Part shown: positions 5,751 through 6,046 of the stretch, piece after piece | Numbering within the stretch: the stretch's first letter is position 1 | Layout: every line of letters begins with the position of its first letter | Assembly: GCA_964608495.1 (NCBI GenBank) | Contig: CAZSOQ010000284.1 | Coordinates: forward strand, 1 to 6,046 | DNA: 6,046 nucleotides | Origin: JAKORR01 sp964608495 | GTDB taxonomy: Bacteria; Armatimonadota; Zipacnadia; Zipacnadales; FEN-943 | Reading direction: 5' to 3' | The notes under the pieces: generated by a model | The model's input: only the letters and a program-made list of their open reading frames with translations | Databases searched by the model: none | Told to the model about the DNA's origin: nothing | Made by a program: the position numbers and the translations under genes

Positions 5751-6046
5751 ATGGGCAAGCCCGACGACGAGAAGACTGAGAGCCAAGGACGGCAGGGACA
5801 AGCTATGCTAGCCCCGACTGTCGTGATGGCAGTGCTGGCCGTGGTCCTGGTGGCGGTGGCCTACTCGCGGGGACAGGGAGAGCACGTCAAGGGCCTGGGC
5901 CTGGCCGCGAAGATGACGGTGCAGGTCCTGCCGCTGCTCATCCTGGCCTTCGTCGTGGCGGGCCTGGTGCAGGTCTTGGTGCCTCAGGCGGCGGTGTCCA
6001 AGTGGGTGGGAGAGGAATCGGGCCTGCGAGGGATCCTCGTGGGCAC
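5751..6046 (+). CDS. DUF318 / ArsP-type permease, N-terminal part (3' partial)
   Basis: Ninety-eight codons are visible before the window ends. Family members usually have about 300 or more residues and eight or so membrane helices. Residues 1-18 are a hydrophilic, Gln/Lys/Glu-rich tail. Residues ~20-38 form a first membrane helix and ~57-77 a second, with QVLPLLILAFVVAGLVQVLVP. The next segment, KWVGEESGLRGILVG (84-98), is the characteristic W-x-G-E-x-S-G-x-R-G-I-L-x-G stretch of the DUF318 (ArsP_1/SO_0444) family just before its conserved core. Known relatives export trivalent organoarsenicals, and others are annotated only as permeases, so the substrate is not known here. The gene lies 42 nt after the hydrolase-like gene with no terminator between, so co-transcription is possible, but I see no functional link to glycans. 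If translation began at 5805 the hydrophilic tail would be lost; the ribosome-binding site favours 5751. Confidence 0.82.
   Translation, partial: MGKPDDEKTESQGRQGQAMLAPTVVMAVLAVVLVAVAYSRGQGEHVKGLGLAAKMTVQVLPLLILAFVVAGLVQVLVPQAAVSKWVGEESGLRGILVG

Noticed and set aside
4464..5801. Minus-strand open frame of 445 codons
   Set aside because: Antisense to the third gene; composition is His/Arg/Gln-rich and low in structure, with no family pattern. The hydrophobic start alone is not enough to support a gene.
1..6046. CRISPR array, tRNA/rRNA, insertion sequence, phage or defence genes
   Set aside because: No regularly spaced repeats, cloverleaf, transposase or integrase motifs, or nuclease/ATPase motifs were found on either strand. 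The DNA is almost fully accounted for by the four genes.

Overview
The window is a very GC-rich (roughly 70% by eye), densely coded stretch of bacterial DNA with all genes on the + strand. It holds four genes: a 5'-truncated DNRLRE/GH123-like/DUF4091 protein, a small secreted galactose-binding-fold-like protein, a 929-residue secreted protein that looks like an unclassified glycoside hydrolase, and the first 98 codons of a DUF318 (ArsP-type) permease. The mix of DNRLRE (CBM96-type) modules, DUF4091 proteins and large unassigned secreted hydrolase-like proteins at high GC suggests an environmental polysaccharide-degrading lineage such as Armatimonadota, Planctomycetota or Hydrogenedentota. That placement is an inference from gene content. 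No rRNA or other phylogenetic marker is present.

Layout. Positions 1-2058 encode a protein that enters the window already in frame. Its first ~48 residues are the end of a DNRLRE-type carbohydrate-binding module, followed by a helical spacer, a beta-sandwich, a GH123-like barrel with an Asp-Glu pair, and a DUF4091 C-terminus. A 48-nt gap with a strong Shine-Dalgarno leads to the second gene (2107-2919), a jelly-roll-like protein with a hydrophobic N-terminus. Its stop overlaps the start of the third gene (2919-5708) in a TGATG junction, so those two are very probably translationally coupled. A 42-nt gap with a good ribosome-binding site precedes the permease (5751 onward), which runs off the right edge. 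No gap is longer than 48 nt, and I saw no convincing promoter, terminator, RNA gene, CRISPR array or mobile element.

Working together. The first three genes read as an operon for binding and breaking down an extracellular glycan, or for remodelling an envelope glycan. All appear to be exported: the second and third have N-terminal hydrophobic segments, and the first has extracellular-type modules. The substrate cannot be read from the sequence. GH123 relatives act on beta-N-acetylgalactosaminides and CBM96 relatives bind alginate-type polymers, but neither specificity can be transferred safely. The permease may be co-transcribed by proximity but belongs to a metal/organoarsenical efflux family with no obvious link to glycans.

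The most interesting item is the third gene. It has the build of a three-part glycoside hydrolase (beta domain, barrel-like centre, beta C-terminus), but I cannot assign it to a known family. No defence system, selfish element or clearly novel multi-gene machine is visible.
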